Below are positions 58,741 to 64,000 of a stretch of 64,000 bases of DNA, one piece after another. The stretch's first letter is position 1. Every line of letters starts with the position of its first letter. Origin of the DNA: Hermatobates lingyangjiaoensis (lineage: Eukaryota; Arthropoda; Insecta; Hemiptera; Hermatobatidae); assembly GCA_026182355.1 (NCBI GenBank), contig JAPFBL010000009.1, positions 434,001 through 498,000 on the forward strand. Direction: 5' to 3'. Below the pieces are notes generated by a model. The model searched no databases. It was not told the DNA's origin and saw only the letters and a list, made by a program, of their open reading frames with translations. The position numbers were made by a program, and so were the translations under genes.

Positions 58741-59007
58741 TATATGAGCCGCTTATTTTGAAAGTGGCCTAATTCCATTTATGTTAAAATCGAGATATTT
58801 AAGGGTTTGCGTTTTACAAAATTTAAAAATATTGTCATTTTATTTATCAACTAATTTTTGTTATAAAAAAACTTAGTAATTTTAAATAAATTTTGTACAA
58901 TTTGCTGCAAAAGGTAAAGATAACGTAAAAATGTAATTATTTAAATAGCTAGCTAAATTTTTTTGGAAAATGGAATTAGGCCACTTTCAAAATAAACGGC
59001 TCATATA
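58741..59007. mobile_element. MITE with 40-bp terminal inverted repeats
   Basis: TATATGAGCCG, CTTATTTTGAAAGTGGCC and TAATTCCATTT at 58741-58780 recur inverted at 58968-59007 with a single mismatch. Total length about 267 bp, AT-rich interior, no ORF. TTCGAC occurs on both sides (58733-58738 and 59008-59013) as a possible target duplication. Confidence 0.68.
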
Positions 59008-59050
59008 TTCGACGTTAATTTTCTTTACCCACATTTTGTCCAGCCAATGA

Positions 59051-59242
59051 TAATTCTCAATAAAACACCTTAAGCCAACGTTTCGCCTATATTTCTAGAA
59101 ATCTCCAGGGCTACATCAATACAGAATGAATTTTTCATGTTATTGTAATTAATTCTGTATTCATCTTGTTCTAATAGTTCTGAAGATTTATAGAAATTTC
59201 GACGAAATGTTTTGGATTAAGATGTTTCTTTTGAGAATATTT
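59051..59242. mobile_element. Inverted ACGT hammerhead dimer, degraded
   Basis: Arms 59051-59125 and 59172-59242 share ATTCTCAATAAAACACCTTAA versus TTAAGATGTTTCTTTTGAGAAT. Left copy on minus: CTGGAGA (core A changed to G), T, TTCTA/TAGG-type stem II, GAA, ACGT, T, GGC. Right copy on plus: CTGAAGA (59180-59186), weakened stem II, GAA, ATGT, T. Both are probably inactive. Confidence 0.6.
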
Positions 59243-59499
59243 GACACTTCGATAGAGAATAATAGTGTAGATTATTTTAAATATTGGTGATTTATTTTCA
59301 AATGTGAAGAAATTTCGTAAAGTTTGAAAGAATTTCAATTTTAAATTATGTAAAAATCATCAGAAGAACCATTTATCAAGTTATTGTTAATGACGCCATG
59401 ACATGAACTGCTTCAGATCTTGAGATCATATCAGAAGATGAGATATGATCATCAGATATCAACTTCAGATAGGATGGACACAGTATATTTAGTTACAAA

Positions 59500-59620
59500 A
59501 GGAATACATGCTTGGTCCCTTGGGGCTAGGTGGTCGATCCCCACTAAGAGTTTAACCCGCCCTCATTGTGTACGCACTTACAGGTATAAATCGACCACCC
59601 TTACCACAGCGCCTTGGCCT
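59500..59620. repeat. Possible SINE head
   Basis: TGGTCGATCCCCACTAAGAG resembles a tRNA B-box, with GCTTGGTCCCTTGG upstream. Not clearly of the same family as the SINE at 63540. Confidence 0.25.
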
Positions 59621-60984
59621 CTCAAATGTTCCTATTTAAAACTTTGTCTTCAAATCATATATAATATGTTATTATCATGTAGTTGATAATATTCTAATAT
59701 TTGTTTTTTTGTTTTATTACAAACTCTCAAGTTGAACATATCAAGTTATCTTGACACCATGTTGTTCTTGTAACCACAAACATAATTGTTGTTGATATAA
59801 CCAGCTGTCTTCTTACTTGTTTGTCACCACACACTAGTGTGACCAATGCTTTAAAGAGGCGTTCTTTTTTCCCTCACAGCAGTAACCTGTTAGAACGAGT
59901 TTATTTGCGTTCACACGTATCGCTCAGGGTACGTGTATACAACAATAAAGTTATACTAAAATCATAGTGATAAAATAGTAAAACTGCAGGGCTAAGATTA
60001 AGTAAATATAAGATATAAGCATTAATTAAATAGTTAATAATATATATCCAAATTACTAACTAAAATAATAAACAAAAATAGTATCAAGAGTTTTATATAT
60101 TAATGGTGTTAACTTATGAATAATTTTTTGTTTCTTTTAATCCATAAAATTACATTAATTAAAATAAAATTACAATTAAATATGTTCATAAACTAAAAGA
60201 TATCCAAGAAAGTTTACCCAGAAAGTGTTTAAAATAAGGTAAGAGATCAGGTGATTTTAATTTATGTTGCTCAATCGGCCAGTTCTGCCTTGTAGCCATG
60301 GTAAATAGAATTAAGTTTCCATTTTCAGTGGTATGGATCCAATAAACTACAGTCTGATACCATGTCTAATCAGTACTTGAGTCGTTCTGTAGTCCTTATG
60401 TAACTGTCTAGCTTCATTCCGGTCTTCGGTATGCTAGGGAAATATTACCTTGTATCTCTTCCTTTATTGCTGTTGTCCCAATCTTCTTCTCACCTTACTT
60501 CTGTTATTCCTCTCAACTCATTTTTTAAGAGGATATGTGTAAAGCGGTGTGTCTCAACCAGATGATAAACACATATAAAATCTGGAGTTCTATCGTCAAG
60601 ACTCGCCTGTTAACAAAACGCATACACCGTGTCAACTCTTGTAGTGTTTAGTCTCTGCAATTAGTATTGGAAGGCAAGATTAACAAAAGGCCAAGCGGAA
60701 ACGTGCAATCTTAATTACGTAATGCTCATTTGCCTTGCGTTTCAACTAGTTTTGAATTATAATAGACATAGAACCAACTACTCTTTTCTGTTGAATGAAG
60801 TATTCATAATCAATCAAAAATGTCTTCTTTCATTTATCCTCCGTATCAGATATAAAGGTATAGAAATAGTTATTGCGTTCAAATTAAAATTTTGGTATTG
60901 AGTTTTAAGAGAAATAAACTTTTTCAGGCCCTCTGATTCTAATAAAATTCATGTGTCTGTGCTAAGTCTGTGTCTGTCAGCGGA

Positions 60985-61040
60985 GATTTGACTCTGTCGA
61001 AGACCGTTTGTTACGCTTGACAGATCTTAGTCTTTTTCCT
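60985..61040 (+). mobile_element. Decayed AGATCT hammerhead-like motif
   Basis: GACT, CTGTCGA (core A changed to T), AGACCG..CGCTT with TTTGTTA loop, GAC for GAA, AGATCT, T, AGTC. Stem I and palindrome persist; the core is doubly mutated. Confidence 0.45.
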
Positions 61041-61049
61041 TTTGTGTAT

Positions 61050-63530
61050 GTGTTTTATACTATTTATTCAGCATGATATATATAAAGATGACATGTTACA
61101 ATATAAATAATTACATTTAAAATAACTACATTTCTTTGTTATTTGCCAACACTCAAAAGTATGTTTAGACATAGTTGGAAATACTTCATAAAAGAAATTA
61201 TAGATGAAAAATGAAAAATCTATACATTATAGATGAAAAGTTATTACAATTGTTTTTTATTATGATAGTCTGTATATGTTATCATATTAATTGTTATACT
61301 ACTGTAAAAGTTAAGTGTGTGGTCTTGTGTGCGTGTTTGTGTATACAGAATACCCGAAGAACCTAAAAGAGTTAAAATCACCAAATTCAAATTTAAGTTA
61401 TTGTATATCTGAGATGAAACAGCCTGCTCATATAAAACATTTCACCTTCTTGGGGGGTAGTTTATCTGAAAACAAGAATCGGTTTCTTCTGATGTTGTCT
61501 ACAACCTGTTGTAGACAGAACAGAACCTGTCTGGGCAATTTTAACTAAAACCGCTTATGTTCTGGTATTTTAATTCAAATTTAACACATATATAGGTTTC
61601 AATCCCCGCATAAAACGCCCTTCAGTGTGAAAAGTTTGGAAAATAATTCTAAGATAAAAAACATTTAAAGAACTACATAAATTGAAGCAGATTAATAAAT
61701 GAGCAATAAAAGATAATTAATAAATATTAAATACGTGTTATGATTCTATATATGGTTATGGATTATAATACAATTTTTCATAAATGAAGTCTACTTGTAA
61801 TTAAAGTAACTGACAAGTCAAATTAGAACGTAAACAAATATGTAAGATGTACTTTATATACGCTTCAATTATTAAGCAACTATAATTTATTATACATATT
61901 TATGATAATGTAAGTCAGCTTTTTAAAAGTTACTTTTTTCTTATTCTTCAATTTATTTCTAAAATGTTGACAGTGAAGGGCTATTTATATGAGGATTGCA
62001 TTTTATATATTAAATTTCAACAGTGAAATTTTAAAATGCCAGAAAATCATTGTTTTTAGTTAAAATTGCCACGACATATTCTAGAACATCACAAGAAACG
62101 GGTTTTCGTTTAAATACATTGCCCTAAGGAAAGTTAGATATTGGTGTCGATCTTGCTGTTCGATCTAAGGCCTAAAATACGCACTTCTTTTGGTGACGAA
62201 AACAAGTCAAAACGGCATTGCATTGTCTAGAAGAGCTGTAAATTAATAGTTAATCGTGAATTAACATTATTTCATTAGTATAATATAATTTTGACAAACG
62301 ACTTCCTCAACATGTTGTATTTGTACGTCTGTATCTTAAGCACTTAAGAGATTGTATTAATTTCAGGTTTAGAGAAAGTCAACATGCAAGTCGAGAAATT
62401 ATCTATACTTACAAGGTGTGTAATGAATTTAAATTATTTTTCCTATTATTAAAGAGATTTTGGCCAATACCTAGACAGTTAATGAAGAGTAAGTATTTTT
62501 AAACTATTCTTCGATCGTGTATCTCATTTAATGCCTCATTAATAAACTGTTATTTATTAAGCATGAATATCTCAAGTTAATTTACCTTAAGGTTTTTGCT
62601 TCAGGCTTTTGTTTTAATAAGATGCATAGTTCATTAAAGTTAATTGGATCCACCTATGTGAGTGTTTCCCAGCTTATCTCTGTTCTGATCTCTCCGGTAA
62701 CTCTGTTCTAATAACACGGGATTAAACTCGTATTCTCGATGTCCGCAACACAACAGTAGCGGGGCCTTACAGTTGAGGAATCCTGCGGTACAGTCCATCG
62801 GTCCAAGAAAACACTACGTCAAATGTCATCTGCACATTTCAAAATATGGTATATATCATATTGTGGTTTATAGATTTTAATCTTAAAGAGTGTAATTTGT
62901 ATGACTATTTTTTTTTTAATTTTAGTCAATGATTATACTGTAAAACTAACTTTAGAGATTTATTCTCTCTCTCCTTTTTAGCTTTTACAACTTTCATTTG
63001 AAAAAGCACTTCATTCAGGAAGTTTAGAAAACAAAGCTCCACGATTAATAATTCTTTGCGATCAAATTCAAACTGGTTTTTTAATATTCTTAAAATTGTT
63101 TTTTGTAAAACAAATAGCTTAAATATAAAAAAAATCTGTAATTCTGGAACTCTGGGAATGAAAACTAGCACTGGTAATTCTAGATTTTAATTCTAGAATG
63201 GATCAATTTTATCAATATAAGAAGTAAATTGCATCGATATTTATTTATTCTATCAGGGTTTTAGCATGAGAGCACAATGAAATATCGTTGCTTTCACATC
63301 ACCTACATCCTTGCCTATTGTTCGGTTCCACTCTAAACACACCCACCAGCACCTACCTTTCTTTTAGACTTCGTTCTAAACTGCAAAGCTTTATTTCTAA
63401 ATAACCTATTCAAGATTAGATCTTACTATGGAAAGAGTTATTTTCAATTATTTTGGAAAGAGAAGGGTTCAAGTATTTTCTCTTTCCAATTATAGATAAT
63501 CAGGAGCAGGTCGAGCACTGACTCCAATAC
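61050..63530. other. AT-rich sequence with one short hairpin
   Basis: A perfect 9-bp hairpin with loop CCTG (61496-61517) is the only structure noted. Confidence 0.45.
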
Positions 63531-63539
63531 GATTGAAAT

Positions 63540-63800
63540 AAGGGAGCCAGGGTAGCCCGGTTGCAACGTGCTCGCTTCTGGACTGATAGATCCGGGATTC
63601 AGTACCCACTCTGGTCCTCAGTTTATTCATGCGGGAGGTAACTAAATCTGAGCACGTCGTCTCTAAGAGAGAACATTAAGCCGTTGGTCCCGAGCATATG
63701 CGATGTAAGGTAATCGTTAAAGAACCCTGCTCCAAATACACTTGAGTTAGGCAAAATTAAGGATTTCCGATGTAGAATGCTGATTGTGAGATATCGTAAA
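63540..63800 (+). repeat. tRNA-derived SINE, plus orientation
   Basis: GGGAGCCAGGGTAGCCCGGT, GCTTCTGGACTGATAGATCC, then GGGATTCAGTACCCACTC gives a tRNA-like head with A- and B-box features. The body carries AGAGAACATTAAGCCGTTGG, CGATGTAAGGTAATCG and AGTTAGGCAAAATTAAGG. It matches 33990-34270 and the inverse of 15140-15365. Confidence 0.68.
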
Positions 63801-64000
63801 GGACCAATTTTTGGGCAAACAAGTTTGCTCTCTGGTGGGGCTGCCACTGCAACTTAATCTAACTGAAATAACTTTATTCACTTCTACTTATTAGAACATA
63901 AATTTCTCCTCTATATGATCTTGCATAATTATTATGCAAAACTACGTTCCCAAAAATTTATTGAAACTAAATGAACAGTGAAAGCATTTTAAAGCATTGT

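Overview
The window looks like non-coding, repeat-rich nuclear DNA of an animal, most likely an invertebrate. It is strongly AT-rich, with many (TA)n, (GT)n and (CT)n runs and no long cellular open reading frame. It carries Penelope-like, LINE, hAT, mariner-like and tRNA-derived SINE remnants. I cannot name the species; a chelicerate or mollusc would fit, but that is a guess.

The dominant theme is Penelope-like retroelements (PLEs) and small relics carrying hammerhead-ribozyme-like motifs. The best protein is a 5'-truncated PLE ORF (41092-42144, minus): RT thumb, a Cys-rich knuckle and a C-terminal GIY-YIG endonuclease. A second, shorter copy (42145-42918, plus) faces it head to head, and each copy has a hammerhead-like motif downstream of its stop. 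An older PLE relic with a decayed GIY-YIG domain lies at 3171-3556, again followed by a hammerhead-like motif. Roughly twenty further motifs fall into families that share CTGANGA, one extra nucleotide, a stem-II hairpin and GAA. These are followed by a self-complementary 4-6-mer that differs by family (ATAT, ACGT, ACGCGT, AGATCT, AATT, AGCGCT). This matches the known PLE-associated hammerheads with a reduced stem III thought to act as dimers. Many motifs sit in short inverted dimers, always left copy minus and right copy plus, often bounded by (TA)n.

Layout. 1-10 kb: ACGCGT and AGATCT hammerhead modules, the PLE relic, a compact inverted element with a 14-bp target duplication (3962-4148), and a duplicated SINE-like repeat near 6 kb. 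10-20 kb: a hAT-like MITE (11182-11639), a decayed LINE RT end (14640-15105), a SINE, a TA-flanked MITE (15544-16261) and an adjoining hammerhead dimer. 20-33 kb: dispersed repeats, GC-richer islands with short candidate ORFs, microsatellites, and a 65-bp x 7 GC-rich minisatellite (32801-33253). 33-44 kb: SINEs, a shared dispersed repeat, one candidate exon, hammerhead dimers and the PLE. 44-47 kb: a mariner-like remnant and a frameshifted hAT transposase. 51-60 kb: the densest cluster of inverted hammerhead dimers, a candidate terminal exon with poly(A) signal (54754-55095), and two MITEs. The last 4 kb is mostly featureless apart from one SINE.

No tRNA, rRNA or complete cellular gene was recognised. 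The candidate exons rest on splice-site-like sequence and open reading only.
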